The notes under the pieces: model-generated
The model's input: only the letters and a program-made list of their open reading frames with translations
What the model was told of the DNA's origin: nothing
Database searches by the model: none
Origin: Anaerostipes sp. 992a
GTDB lineage: Bacteria; Bacillota; Clostridia; Lachnospirales; Lachnospiraceae
DNA length: 64,000 nucleotides
Reading direction: 5' to 3'
Assembly: GCF_001940245.1 (NCBI RefSeq)
Contig: NZ_MJIG01000005.1
Location: 124,001 to 188,000 of the forward strand
Made by a program: the position numbers and the translations under genes
In this document: piece by piece, positions 42,895 to 51,826 of the stretch
How the letters are laid out: the number at the start of each line of letters is the position of its first letter
Numbering within the stretch: the first letter of the stretch is position 1

Positions 42895-43935
42895 ATGCTG
42901 TCATTTGAAAGTGATTATACAGAAGGAGCACATCCGAAGATTTTAGAAAAGTTATGTGAGACCAATATGGAGAAGCTGCCTGGCTATGGAAGTGACCCAT
43001 ATTGTGAAAGTGCAAAGAATAAGATTCGAAAAGCTTGTGGATGTCCGGAAGCGGAAGTTATGTTTTTAGTAGGTGGGACTCAGACAAACGCGACGGTCAT
43101 TGATGCCATGTTAGAAAAATACGAAGGAGTCTTGGCCGTACAGACAGGACATGTCAGTGTCCATGAAGCAGGAGCCATTGAATATACCGGACATAAGGTT
43201 TTGGAACTGCCTTCCCATGATGGGAAGATGGATGCAGAGGAGCTGGAAGAATATCTTCAGAAGTTCTGGCAGGATGAAACTCATGAACATATGGTATTTC
43301 CAGGCATGGTTTACCTGTCCCATCCGACGGAATATGGAACGCTTTACAGCAGGGAGGAACTGAAAGCAATTTCTGTTGTATGCCAGCAGTTTCACATTCC
43401 ATTATATCTGGATGGAGCACGGCTTGGATATGGGCTGATGAGTCAGGAAACCGATGTGACCCTGCAGGTGGTAGCCAAATATTGTGATGTATTTTATATT
43501 GGAGGAACTAAGGTTGGAGCACTGTGCGGAGAAGCGGTGGTATTTACCAAAAAAAACATGCCAAAATATTTTATGACCATGGTAAAGCAGCATGGGGCGC
43601 TTCTGGCAAAAGGACGTCTTCTAGGGATTCAATTTGACGCATTATTTACGGATGAATTATATTTTAAGATTAGCAAGCATGCTATCTTAATGGCACAGCT
43701 GCTCAAAGAAGGATTTCAGGAAAGAGGATATGAGTTCTATCTGGAATCTCCAACGAATCAGCAGTTTATCGTATTGGAAAATGAAGAAATGGAACGATTA
43801 AAGGAAAAAGTTTCCTTTGGCTTCTGGGAAAAAGTCGATGACAAGCATACCGTTGTCCGTTTTGCAACCAGTTGGGCTACCCAAAAGGAAGATGTGGACC
43901 GTCTGATGGAAGTGCTGGAAGAAAATAAAAAATAG
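42895..43935 (+). CDS. low-specificity threonine aldolase-like PLP enzyme
   Basis: A 346-residue fold-type I PLP enzyme of the threonine aldolase/beta-eliminating lyase family. SDYTEGAHPKILEKL, FLVGGTQTNATVIDAML, HEAGAIEYTGHKVLELP, PLYLDGARLGYGL and the PLP-lysine motif FYIGGTKVGALCGEAVVF are present. It cleaves L-threonine or allo-threonine to glycine and acetaldehyde, or a related beta-hydroxy amino acid. SD GGAGGAAG supports ATG 42895. A terminator follows. Confidence 0.9.
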   Translation: MLSFESDYTEGAHPKILEKLCETNMEKLPGYGSDPYCESAKNKIRKACGCPEAEVMFLVGGTQTNATVIDAMLEKYEGVLAVQTGHVSVHEAGAIEYTGHKVLELPSHDGKMDAEELEEYLQKFWQDETHEHMVFPGMVYLSHPTEYGTLYSREELKAISVVCQQFHIPLYLDGARLGYGLMSQETDVTLQVVAKYCDVFYIGGTKVGALCGEAVVFTKKNMPKYFMTMVKQHGALLAKGRLLGIQFDALFTDELYFKISKHAILMAQLLKEGFQERGYEFYLESPTNQQFIVLENEEMERLKEKVSFGFWEKVDDKHTVVRFATSWATQKEDVDRLMEVLEENKK

Positions 43936-43939
43936 AAAT

Positions 43940-43986
43940 TAAAATGCCTTTACCTGCATCGGGGATGCGTGTAAAGGTATTTTTGT
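43940..43986 (+). terminator. terminator after the aldolase-like gene
   Basis: AATGCCTTTAC and GTAAAGGTATTTTT with an inner GCATC/GATGC pair; T-tract present. Confidence 0.8.
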
Positions 43987-44046
43987 ATAAAAAAAAGATG
44001 ATTTGAGAATCCTAATGCCAGAAAACCGAGAGAAAGGAGATAGAGG

Positions 44047-44370
44047 ATGGCAGTTATAAAAGTGGCAAAGGATCATTTTGAGCAGGAGGTCCTAAAAGCA
44101 AAGCAGCCGATCATTTTGGATTTTTGGGCAGCCTGGTGTGGCCCGTGTCAGGTACTGATGCCGGTAATGGAAGAAATTGCGCAGGAGGAGAGGCAGATAA
44201 AAATCTGTAAGATCAATGTGGATGAGGAACCGGAATTAGCCAGGAGATATAAGATCCAGACTATTCCAACGCTGGTATATATAAAGGAGGGGGAGATTGT
44301 AGACAGGATGTCTGGGGTAAGATCCAAAGGTGAGATTGTAGAGATCATAGAGAGGAAGCTAAAGTCATGA
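44047..44370 (+). CDS. trxA: thioredoxin
   Basis: A 107-residue thioredoxin with active site WCGPC (C31, C34), the cis-Pro TIPT segment and the usual C-terminal helix. It reduces protein disulfides in the cytosol. Its stop overlaps the trxB start by 4 bp (ATGATGG), so thioredoxin and its reductase are cotranslated. SD AGAAAGGAGA. Confidence 0.96.
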   Translation: MAVIKVAKDHFEQEVLKAKQPIILDFWAAWCGPCQVLMPVMEEIAQEERQIKICKINVDEEPELARRYKIQTIPTLVYIKEGEIVDRMSGVRSKGEIVEIIERKLKS

Positions 44371-45293
44371 TGGAATATGATATCGTTATCGTCGGAGCTG
44401 GACCGGCAGGACTTTCTGCAGCAATTTATGGAAAAAGAGCAGGGAAAAAGGTTCTGATTCTGGAAAAGCAAAGCTATGGAGGACAGATCATAAATACGCC
44501 AGCGGTGGAAAATTATCCTGGAATTCCAATGATTTCTGGCTTTGCATTTGCATCTGCACTGTATCAACAAGTGGTAGATCTGGGAGCAGAGATCAAGTAT
44601 GAAAAGGTCAATGGGATAGCAGAGGAAGGAAATTTTAAAATCATACAGACTGATCAGGCATCTTACAGGGGAAGGACAGTGATTCTTGCTACAGGAGCCA
44701 GAAATCGTCCTTTAGGACTGGAGGGGGAACAGGAATGGATTGGAGCAGGGGTGTCCTATTGTGCTGCCTGCGATGGAATGTTTTACAAAGGAAAGACAAC
44801 CGCAGTCGTTGGAGGCGGCAATACCGCATTGGAAGATGCGCTGATCTTAAGTGAATATTGCAGAAAGGTATATCTGATCCACCGAAGAGATACCTTCCGC
44901 GGTGAAGCAGTGCGCCTGCATATATTAGAAGAAAAAGACCAGGTAGAGATTTTGCGAGACAGTCAGGTTACAAAGCTTCATGGAAAGGATCGATTAGAAG
45001 GGATTACCGTTATTCATCATAAGGAAGAGAAGACACGGGAAATCTCAGTGGATGGATTGTTTGTAGCAATTGGACAGATGCCGGAAAACGATGCTTTTTA
45101 CAATGTTGTAAAACTGGATTTTGCCGGTTATATTTTGGCAGGAGAGGAATGCAGGACAAGTACTCCTGGCATTTTTGCAGCAGGAGACTGCAGGACAAAG
45201 GAAATCCGACAGCTGACCACAGCGGCAGCTGATGGCACAATAGCAGCATTACAGGCATGCAGTTATCTGTATAAACATTTTTCTTTTTTGTAA
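44367..45293 (+). CDS. trxB: thioredoxin-disulfide reductase
   Basis: A 308-residue flavoprotein: FAD fold IVIVGAGPAGLSAAIY, redox-active C132-A-A-C135 (SYCAACDG), NADPH fold VVGGGNTALEDAL, HRRDTFRGE and the C-terminal GIFAAGDCRTKEIRQL. The HRRxxxR motif points to NADPH, although ferredoxin- or other-donor variants exist in Clostridia. Coupled to trxA. Confidence 0.95.
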   Translation: MMEYDIVIVGAGPAGLSAAIYGKRAGKKVLILEKQSYGGQIINTPAVENYPGIPMISGFAFASALYQQVVDLGAEIKYEKVNGIAEEGNFKIIQTDQASYRGRTVILATGARNRPLGLEGEQEWIGAGVSYCAACDGMFYKGKTTAVVGGGNTALEDALILSEYCRKVYLIHRRDTFRGEAVRLHILEEKDQVEILRDSQVTKLHGKDRLEGITVIHHKEEKTREISVDGLFVAIGQMPENDAFYNVVKLDFAGYILAGEECRTSTPGIFAAGDCRTKEIRQLTTAAADGTIAALQACSYLYKHFSFL

Positions 45294-45307
45294 TGATAAA
45301 ATAACCC

Positions 45308-45346
45308 CAGCGGAGTTTTGACAAACTTCGCTTTTTCTATTATAAT
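45308..45346 (+). promoter_or_regulatory. trxB terminator overlapping the promoter of the exporter genes
   Basis: AGCGGAGTTT-TGAC-AAACTTCGCT plus T5 forms the trxB terminator. Within it, TTGACA (45318-45323), 17-bp spacer and TATAAT (45341-45346) make a consensus promoter for the ABC genes. The -35 sits in the hairpin loop. Confidence 0.8.
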
Positions 45347-45434
45347 GGCAGAGACAAAGGAAGCGTATTGTATTTTTTTATAACAAATATTTGGAATAAA
45401 ACCCATTTTCTGGTTTTGTTTAGAGGAGAAAATT

Positions 45435-46244
45435 ATGTTTAAAAGTGTAAAATACGTTCTGGATGAAAACCTTAATAATCTTTATCGAATTTATTCGATT
45501 GCGAAATATGAATTATTAAGTGATATGCGAGAATCCAATCTGGGGTTATTTTGGAATTTTGCACATCCACTGATCCAGATCGTGACTTATTGGTTTGTAT
45601 TTGGACTGGTATTCAATAGAAAGGATGTGGATGGCATTCCTTTCATTCAATGGATGCTTGGAGGTATGGTCGTATGGTTTTTTATCAATCCATGTATTAC
45701 GAAGGGATGTAATGCCATTTATACCAAGCGGAATGTGGTAACGAAGATGAAGTTTCCGGTCAGTATTCTGCCTGCCACGGTAGTGTTACAGGAATTATTT
45801 AATCATCTGTGTATTTTGATCATAGTAGTACTCTTTATGATGGTTCAGGGAAGGATGCCAAGTATATATTGGCTGGAGCTTTTGTATTATATGCCGTGTG
45901 CATTTATTTTTGCCACGTCATTAAGTATGCTGACTTCTGTGTTGAATATGCTTGCCAGAGACGTAAGAAAGATGATCCTGGCATGTATGAGGATGCTTTT
46001 GTATCTGACACCAATCCTGTGGCCGATCGACCGGCTGAAGGATTATAAATTGATTACATTTATCGTAAAGGTAAATCCGATTTATTATATTGTATGTGGT
46101 TACCGAGATGCATTCTTCTACCATAGGGGACTCTGGCCTTATCATAAACAGATGTTGGCCTTCTGGGTGATCACTCTGGTGATTTTTGTAATTGGAAGCT
46201 GTATGATGTTCAAATTCAAACGTAAGATTATTGATTTGATTTAA
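45435..46244 (+). CDS. ABC-2 type permease, TagG/Wzm-like
   Basis: A 269-residue polysaccharide/teichoic acid export permease with about six TM helices: SIAKYELLSDMRESNLGLFWNFAHPLIQIVTYWFVFG at the N-terminus, NPIYYIVCGYRDAFFYH near 215 and a basic end. It partners with the ATPase 10 bp downstream. The substrate is a lipid-linked glycan or wall teichoic acid precursor (family knowledge), but no glycosyltransferase genes are nearby. Confidence 0.9.
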   Translation: MFKSVKYVLDENLNNLYRIYSIAKYELLSDMRESNLGLFWNFAHPLIQIVTYWFVFGLVFNRKDVDGIPFIQWMLGGMVVWFFINPCITKGCNAIYTKRNVVTKMKFPVSILPATVVLQELFNHLCILIIVVLFMMVQGRMPSIYWLELLYYMPCAFIFATSLSMLTSVLNMLARDVRKMILACMRMLLYLTPILWPIDRLKDYKLITFIVKVNPIYYIVCGYRDAFFYHRGLWPYHKQMLAFWVITLVIFVIGSCMMFKFKRKIIDLI

Positions 46245-46254
46245 GAGGTGTGGG

Positions 46255-47067
46255 ATGGTAGAAAAAGAATATGCGATTAAGTTTGATCATGTATCAAAGA
46301 TCTATACACTAAAATCTAAGCAGAATAAACAGAAGAAGAAACAGCAGTTCTACGCACTGAAGGATATCAGCTTTGAAATTCCGAAGGGAGAGGTTGTTGG
46401 AATCCTGGGGACCAATGGATCAGGAAAGTCTACCATGTCTGTTGTTCTGGCAGGAATCTCCGAGGCCAATGAAGGAAGCATGATCGTCAATGGGGAACAG
46501 GCATTGATTGCCATTAATACCGGATTGAACGGCCAGCTGACCGGGATGGAGAATATCGAATTAAAAGGAGCACTCTTAGGACTTCCGAAAAAGAGGATTG
46601 AGGAGATCAAGGACGGAGTAATTGAGTTTGCAGAGATTGGAGACTTTTTATACCAGCCGGTTAAGAAGTATTCCAGCGGTATGAAGTCCAGATTAGGATT
46701 TTCCATTAATCTATGTCTGGATCCGGATATTATGATCGTAGATGAAGCGCTGTCTGTAGGTGACCGTGGATTTGCGAGAAAGTGTCTGCGCAAGATGAAG
46801 GAGCTGAAGGAACAGGGAAAGACGATTATCTTTATTTCCCATTCTTTAAAGCAGGTGCAGGACTTCTGTGATACAGCCATCTGGATTGAAGGTGGAGTTC
46901 TTCAGGAATATGGTCCGATTGATGAAGTATGTGCTCACTATTCGACTTATGTAGAATTTATGAACTGCTTAAAGCCGAAGGAGAAGAAGAGACTTCAGGA
47001 ACGAAAGTTTGAACGAAGAATCATAAAAGAGGATAAAAGGACCTTTTTCCAAAAGTTATTAAATTAA
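46255..47067 (+). CDS. ABC transporter ATPase, TagH/Wzt-like
   Basis: A 270-residue ATPase. IKFDHVSKIYTLKSK..., Walker A GTNGSGKST, INTGLNGQLTGMENI, signature YSSGMKSRL (the YSSGM form of polysaccharide exporters), Walker B IMIVDEALSVGD and H-loop ISHSLKQV. The C-terminus is short and basic, lacking a Wzt carbohydrate-binding domain. Pairs with the permease upstream. Its terminator hairpin was the target of the IS1182-type insertion. Confidence 0.92.
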   Translation: MVEKEYAIKFDHVSKIYTLKSKQNKQKKKQQFYALKDISFEIPKGEVVGILGTNGSGKSTMSVVLAGISEANEGSMIVNGEQALIAINTGLNGQLTGMENIELKGALLGLPKKRIEEIKDGVIEFAEIGDFLYQPVKKYSSGMKSRLGFSINLCLDPDIMIVDEALSVGDRGFARKCLRKMKELKEQGKTIIFISHSLKQVQDFCDTAIWIEGGVLQEYGPIDEVCAHYSTYVEFMNCLKPKEKKRLQERKFERRIIKEDKRTFFQKLLN

Positions 47068-47077
47068 AGAAAAAACT

Positions 47078-47105
47078 AAGCTGTATGAATGATTTCATAC
47101 AGCTT
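47078..47105. repeat. left copy of 28-bp duplicated terminator palindrome
   Basis: AAGCTGTATGAA-TGAT-TTCATACAGCTT, identical to 48706-48733 on the other side of the IS. This is the terminator stem of the exporter operon; the T-tract remained with the right copy. Confidence 0.9.
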
Positions 47106-48705
47106 CAGACTGTAGACAAAGTCCCGGCGAAAGCCGGGCTTTTCTATGTTTACGACCGTTTTTCTGATATAATTGAAATATCAGAAAGGCGGTGTTTTTT
47201 ATGATGACAAAAAATGCAGACAAAAAAAGGGAACAGATGATGATGTTCTGTATGGATGACATGGTTCCTCAAAACCATATGCTGCGTTTGATTGATAAAG
47301 CCATCGACTGGACTTTTATCTATGATCTTGTAGAAGAAAAATACTGTTCTGATAATGGAAGACCCAGCATGGATCCTGTTATGCTGATCAAAATTCCTTT
47401 TATTCAATACCTTTATGGAATTAAAAGTATGAGACAGACTATCAAGGAGATTGAAGTAAACGTTGCTTACAGATGGTTCCTTGGATTAGACATGATGGAT
47501 CCGGTACCACATTTTTCAACCTTTGGAAAAAACTATACACGCCGTTTTAAGGACACAGATCTTTTTGAGCAGATCTTTGCAAAAATATTGGAAGACTGCA
47601 TGAAATTTAAACTGGTGGACACCGATCAGATCTTTGTGGATTCCACTCATGTGAAAGCATGTGCAAACAGCAAAAAAATGCGAAAAAGAGTTGCACAGGA
47701 ACAGGCCCTTTGGTATGAAGAGAAACTACAGAAGGAAATATCCAGGGATCGTGAAGCGCATGGGAAAAAGCCTTTGAAAGAAAAAGACAAAAATGATCCC
47801 CCATCCGGCAGCGGGAGCGGTGATAATACAAAGGAAGAAGAAATTCCAGAAGGAATTAAAACGCAGAAATGCAGTATCAGTGATCCGGAAAGCGGCTGGT
47901 TTCGTAAAGGCGAGCATAAACATGTTTTTGCCTATGCAGTGGAAACAGCTTGTGATAAACATGGCTGGATCCTGGGATACAGCATTCATCCGGGGAATGA
48001 ACATGACAGCCGGACATTCAAAACACTTTATGACAAGATAAAGATCTATTCACCGGCTATGATCATAGCAGATGCCGGTTATCGTATACCAGCAATCGCC
48101 CATGAGTTGTTAGAAGATGGTATCGAGCCGCTGTTCCCATACAAAAGGCCAATGACAAAGGAAGGTTTTTTCCGAAAATATGAGTATGTATATGATGAGT
48201 ATTATGACTGCTATATATGTCCGGAGAACCATATATTATCCTATCATACGACAAACAGGGAGGGTTATAGGGAATACGTAAGCTGCGGAGAAATATGTGC
48301 CAGTTGTCCAAATCTTCATAGATGTACGGAAAGCAAAGAACATATAAAAGTGATCACCCGCCATGTGTGGGAAGAATATATGGAGAAAGCAGAGGACATC
48401 AGGCATACACTTGGCAATAAACAGATATATGACTTAAGAAAGGAGACAATCGAGAGGATTTTCGGAACAGCCAAAGAGCAGCATGGATTTCGTTATACAC
48501 AATACATAGGAAAAGCCCGGATGGAGATGAAAGCGGGGCTTACTTTTGCATGTATGAACCTGAAAAAACTGGCCAGGATACTGGCCAAAAGGGAAGAAAG
48601 AATCTCAACCATCCATAATATTTGGCGGTTATTAAAAGAAAAGTCATTTTTCAAAGAAAAGTGGTGCTAGAGATTATCTCCAGCACCAACTTTGTCTACA
48701 GTCTG
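47106..48705 (+). mobile_element. IS1182-family insertion sequence, 1600 bp
   Basis: Perfect 17-bp terminal inverted repeats CAGACTGTAGACAAAGT (47106-47122) and ACTTTGTCTACAGTCTG (48689-48705) bound exactly 1600 bp with one transposase gene. A terminator CCCGGC-GAAA-GCCGGG (starting 47123) shields the inside from outside transcription. The hairpin TTTCTGATAT/ATATCAGAAA (47160-47187) lies just before the SD. Flanking 28-bp palindromes are identical, so the insertion is recent. Confidence 0.95.
47201..48670 (+). CDS. IS1182-family DDE transposase
   Basis: A 489-residue transposase, full length for the family: N-terminal DUF772-like region (DMVPQNHMLRLIDKAIDW, MDPVMLIKIPFIQYLYGIKSMRQT), catalytic core with DTDQIFVDSTHVKACAN and IADAGYR, and zinc-like Cys clusters CASCPNLHRC. 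ATG 47201 after SD AAAGGCGG is chosen. It appears intact. Confidence 0.95.
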   Translation: MMTKNADKKREQMMMFCMDDMVPQNHMLRLIDKAIDWTFIYDLVEEKYCSDNGRPSMDPVMLIKIPFIQYLYGIKSMRQTIKEIEVNVAYRWFLGLDMMDPVPHFSTFGKNYTRRFKDTDLFEQIFAKILEDCMKFKLVDTDQIFVDSTHVKACANSKKMRKRVAQEQALWYEEKLQKEISRDREAHGKKPLKEKDKNDPPSGSGSGDNTKEEEIPEGIKTQKCSISDPESGWFRKGEHKHVFAYAVETACDKHGWILGYSIHPGNEHDSRTFKTLYDKIKIYSPAMIIADAGYRIPAIAHELLEDGIEPLFPYKRPMTKEGFFRKYEYVYDEYYDCYICPENHILSYHTTNREGYREYVSCGEICASCPNLHRCTESKEHIKVITRHVWEEYMEKAEDIRHTLGNKQIYDLRKETIERIFGTAKEQHGFRYTQYIGKARMEMKAGLTFACMNLKKLARILAKREERISTIHNIWRLLKEKSFFKEKWC

Positions 48706-48733
48706 AAGCTGTATGAATGATTTCATACAGCTT
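48706..48733. repeat. right copy of 28-bp duplicated terminator palindrome
   Basis: Identical to 47078-47105. With the T-rich TTCTTATT after it, this copy would be the original terminator of the TagGH-like operon. Confidence 0.9.
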
Positions 48734-48735
48734 TT

Positions 48736-48871
48736 CTTATTACATAAGAAATTCCTCGAATTTTTTATGTAATAAGACCACTCCGTGAGGATCGCGCTGC
48801 GGCGGATAGGAAGATGTCGCAAGAGCAACCCGCCGCAGGCGTAGAATCCTGCTCTGCAGGATTCTTTTTTA
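48736..48871. repeat. structured intergenic element with three hairpins
   Basis: Hairpin CTTATTACATAAGAAATTC / GAATTTTTTATGTAATAAG (48736-48776), then TGCGGCGG/CCGCCGCA, then terminator GAATCCTGC-TCT-GCAGGATTC-T6 (48844-48870). A shorter relative (TTACATAAGAAATTC(T/C)TCG ... GTGAGGAT) is at 55102-55127. This fills the 306-bp gap before the amino acid transporter; no gene is seen in it. Confidence 0.6.
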
Positions 48872-48976
48872 TCACATATCTTTACTTTAGTATGCTAATA
48901 TGCTATTATGTTAGCAGAATTATTTAGCGTGAAGGCGGATACTTGTGCCTTACAGGGAAAACGGAGGAAATAAGAG

Positions 48977-49819
48977 ATGAAGATGAAAAAAATATTAGCT
49001 CTTCTTTTAGCATGTGTGATGGCTTTTTCATTGGCAGCATGCGGAAGCAAAGAAGATGCGAAGAAAGATGACACTGCAAAGGAAAGTTCCAGTGATTGGG
49101 AAGCAATTAAGAAGTCTGGCAAGTTAAAGATTGGTATTACTATATATGAACCAATGAACTATAAGGACGAAGATGGTAAGCTGATTGGCTTCGATACAGA
49201 ATATGCAGAAGCAGTATGTAAGAAGCTTGGTGTCGAACCAGAATTTATTGAAATCAACTGGGAAACAAAAGAGACGGAATTAGAATCTGGCAACATCGAC
49301 TGTATCTGGAATGGATTTACCATCAGAGATGATTTAAAGGAACAGATCACATTCTCTAATCCATATATCAAGAACAAACAGGTTGTTGTTATCCAGAAGA
49401 AGAATGCAGATAAATATACAGATGCTAAGAGTTTAGAAGGTGCATCCGTATCTGCAGAAAAAGGTTCTGCAGGAGAAAAGGTAGTAACCGATGAAAAGGC
49501 ATTGGGCGATGTAGAATGTGTGACTGTGTCTAAGCAGACAGATGCTTTAACAGAAGTAAAAGCAGGAACTTCTGATGCAGCAGTTCTGGATTATACACTG
49601 GCATCTTCTATGGTTGGCGAAGGAACAGATTACGATGATCTGATGATCGTTGATGGACTGGAACTGGCAGTAGAAGAATACGGAATTGGATGCCGTCTGA
49701 ATAGTGATCTGGTAGATCAGTTGAACGACAAGACAGATGAATTAGTTAAGGACGGAACATTAGATAAAATTGCTGAGAAGTATGACTTAAAGGCATCATT
49801 AATTTCTAACCAGGAATAA
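48977..49819 (+). CDS. polar amino acid ABC transporter, substrate-binding lipoprotein
   Basis: A 280-residue SBP_bac_3 family receptor. Signal peptide with lipobox LAAC (Cys near 21), then GKLKIGITIYEPMNYKDEDGKLIGFDTEYAEAVCKKLG, SGNIDCIWNGFTIRDDLKEQITFSNPYIKNKQVV and DAAVLDYTLA. Likely ligands are glutamine, cystine or other polar amino acids; the precise one is not evident. A hairpin (49852-49889) between this gene and the permease probably makes the receptor more abundant than the membrane parts. Confidence 0.93.
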   Translation: MKMKKILALLLACVMAFSLAACGSKEDAKKDDTAKESSSDWEAIKKSGKLKIGITIYEPMNYKDEDGKLIGFDTEYAEAVCKKLGVEPEFIEINWETKETELESGNIDCIWNGFTIRDDLKEQITFSNPYIKNKQVVVIQKKNADKYTDAKSLEGASVSAEKGSAGEKVVTDEKALGDVECVTVSKQTDALTEVKAGTSDAAVLDYTLASSMVGEGTDYDDLMIVDGLELAVEEYGIGCRLNSDLVDQLNDKTDELVKDGTLDKIAEKYDLKASLISNQE

Positions 49820-49851
49820 GAAGTAACAATAGTATAAAAAGAGATCAATAA

Positions 49852-49894
49852 GCAACGAGGTGAGTACGAGGCAGTTCTTACCTCGTTGCTTATT
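49852..49894 (+). terminator. internal terminator between receptor and permease
   Basis: GCAACGAGGT and ACCTCGTTGC form a perfect 10-bp stem with an 18-nt loop. Only a few T follow (TTATTGG), so readthrough to the permease is expected. Confidence 0.7.
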
Positions 49895-49918
49895 GGTGAT
49901 TAAAGTGAGGATGTATTT

Positions 49919-50566
49919 ATGAGTTTGTATAATGTAACATTAAGACTTCTGGAGGGGTTTTCTGTTAGTTTTCAGCTGTTTTTTGGAACACTGATCTTTG
50001 CGATCCCTCTTGGACTGATTATTTCTTTTGGCTCTATGAGTCGGTTTAAGCCTCTTAGATGGCTGGTCCGTACATATGTATGGATTATTCGTGGAACACC
50101 GTTGATGCTGCAGCTGATCATCGTATTTTACGGGCCTGGGCTGATGTGGAATGCCACTGCTTTTTCTCGTATGAATGCAGCATTTCTGGCATTTATCATT
50201 AACTATTCTGCCTATTTTTCAGAGATTTTCCGAGGTGGGATCGAGGGTATTCCACGGGGACAGTATGAGGCAGGACAGGTTCTTGGAATGACCAAGACAC
50301 AGATTTTCTTCCGGGTAGTATTGCTTCAGGTTGTAAAGAGAATCGTCCCTCCAATGAGCAATGAGATCATTACGCTGGTAAAAGATACCTCTCTTGCCAG
50401 AATTATTGCAATTCAGGAGATTACATGGTTGGCACAGGAGTATATTGCCAGTCAAGCGATCATTTGGCCACTGTTCTATTCAGGAGTTTTCTACCTGGCG
50501 TTCTGTGGTATTTTGACACTGTTGTTTGGATATATAGAAAAGAGATTAAGTTATTTCAGGGTATAA
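49919..50566 (+). CDS. polar amino acid ABC transporter permease
   Basis: A 215-residue HisM/GlnP-type permease with about five TM helices. GFSVSFQLFFGTLIFAIPLGLII, IRGTPLMLQLIIVFYG and the EAA loop GQYEAGQVLGMTKTQIFFRVVLLQVVKRIVPPMSNEIITLVKDTSLA are present. Next gene begins 3 bp after its stop. Confidence 0.93.
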   Translation: MSLYNVTLRLLEGFSVSFQLFFGTLIFAIPLGLIISFGSMSRFKPLRWLVRTYVWIIRGTPLMLQLIIVFYGPGLMWNATAFSRMNAAFLAFIINYSAYFSEIFRGGIEGIPRGQYEAGQVLGMTKTQIFFRVVLLQVVKRIVPPMSNEIITLVKDTSLARIIAIQEITWLAQEYIASQAIIWPLFYSGVFYLAFCGILTLLFGYIEKRLSYFRV

Positions 50567-50569
50567 GGT

Positions 50570-51355
50570 ATGGCAACATTAGAAGTAAAGAATATTAGTA
50601 AAAGTTTTAAAGAGACAAAAGTATTAAAGGATATTTCCTTTTCCATGGAAAAGGGAGAGGTAGTAGCGATCATCGGATCTTCTGGAAGCGGTAAGACCAC
50701 ACTGCTCCGTTGTCTGAATTTCCTGGAAACACCGGATAACGGACAAATTCTCGTGAATGATGAAGTGTTATATGATGCAGAAGATTCTGCTACGAAATCA
50801 GAAGCGGAGATCAGAAGAAATCGTCTGCATTTTGGTCTGGTATTTCAGTCCTTTAACTTATTTCCTCAATATACAGCAAAGGGAAATGTTATGCTGGCAG
50901 AGCAGCTTCTGGCAAAGAACAGACCAGATTATAAGAAACGGAAGAAGGAGATTTTGACAGAAATCGAAGAAAAAGCCATTCGTATATTGTCTAAGGTGGG
51001 ACTTCAGGATAAGATGAATAACTATCCGCATCAGCTTTCCGGTGGACAGCAGCAGCGTGTGGCGATTGCCCGTGCACTGGCGCTTAATCCGGACATTTTA
51101 TGCTTTGATGAACCGACATCCGCATTGGATCCGGAGTTAACAGGAGAGGTACTTCGGGTTATCAAGTCTCTGGCAGATCAGGATACGACCATGGTCATCG
51201 TAACCCATGAAATGGATTTTGCAAAGGACGTAGCTGACCGGGTATTATTCATGGATGGTGGAGTGATCGTGGAGCAGGGGCCACCAGAAGAAGTGTTATT
51301 AAATCCGAAAGAGGAACGGACCAAGCAGTTCTTATCACGAGTGCAGAGTATATAA
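50570..51355 (+). CDS. polar amino acid ABC transporter ATPase
   Basis: A 261-residue GlnQ-type ATPase. Walker [20 protein letters not shown]-loop, signature LSGGQQQR, Walker [15 protein letters not shown] and H-loop VTHEMDFA are intact. It completes the SBP-permease-ATPase set. Confidence 0.94.
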   Translation: MATLEVKNISKSFKETKVLKDISFSMEKGEVVAIIGSSGSGKTTLLRCLNFLETPDNGQILVNDEVLYDAEDSATKSEAEIRRNRLHFGLVFQSFNLFPQYTAKGNVMLAEQLLAKNRPDYKKRKKEILTEIEEKAIRILSKVGLQDKMNNYPHQLSGGQQQRVAIARALALNPDILCFDEPTSALDPELTGEVLRVIKSLADQDTTMVIVTHEMDFAKDVADRVLFMDGGVIVEQGPPEEVLLNPKEERTKQFLSRVQSI

Positions 51356-51464
51356 CGTTTTGGAATTGTAAAAAAATGAAAATCTCCTAGCCCATAAAGA
51401 GGATTTATGATAAAATAATAGTACTATATATTGTACCTAAAATTTTATGCGAGGAGGGTGAAAC

Positions 51465-51764
51465 ATGACAGTAAAAAAGGCATATGAAAATAAAGATGGC
51501 GTATTTATTGAATTTTATACGAATGATGAACTTTATTGTGGAGAGATATTAACGATTGACGGTAAAAACTATAATTCTGGTGAACACGTATTTGAGATTG
51601 TAGAGATCGATGCTGGATTAGAGAAATGTAAAATAACTGCACAGTATTTGAAGAAGGTGGATGCACCAGCAGAAGGAAAAGCGGCTAATATTACCGGTTC
51701 TCTCAAGTTAAGAAATGCAACTGGATGTTATATATACAAATTCCAGAACACAGGACAGATGTAG
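51465..51764 (+). CDS. small protein of unknown function
   Basis: A 99-residue soluble protein, acidic and beta-rich, that I do not recognise (EFYTNDELYCGEILTIDGKNYNSGEHVFEIVEI). SD GAGGAGGG precedes ATG 51465 and a terminator follows, so it looks like a real monocistronic gene. Nothing in the context suggests a job. Confidence 0.7.
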   Translation: MTVKKAYENKDGVFIEFYTNDELYCGEILTIDGKNYNSGEHVFEIVEIDAGLEKCKITAQYLKKVDAPAEGKAANITGSLKLRNATGCYIYKFQNTGQM

Positions 51765-51778
51765 AATCAAGACACAAG

Positions 51779-51810
51779 GCCAGTGGTGATTATTACCGCT
51801 GGCTTCTTTT
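51779..51810 (+). terminator. terminator after the small protein gene
   Basis: GCCAGTGGT-GATTATT-ACCGCTGGC followed by TTCTTTTATT. Confidence 0.8.
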
Positions 51811-51826
51811 ATTGCTAAGGAGAAGT

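Noticed and set aside
47078-48733. Two identical 28-bp palindromes as a CRISPR-like or phage attachment pair
   Set aside because: They flank a complete IS with perfect ends, which explains them as target duplication.
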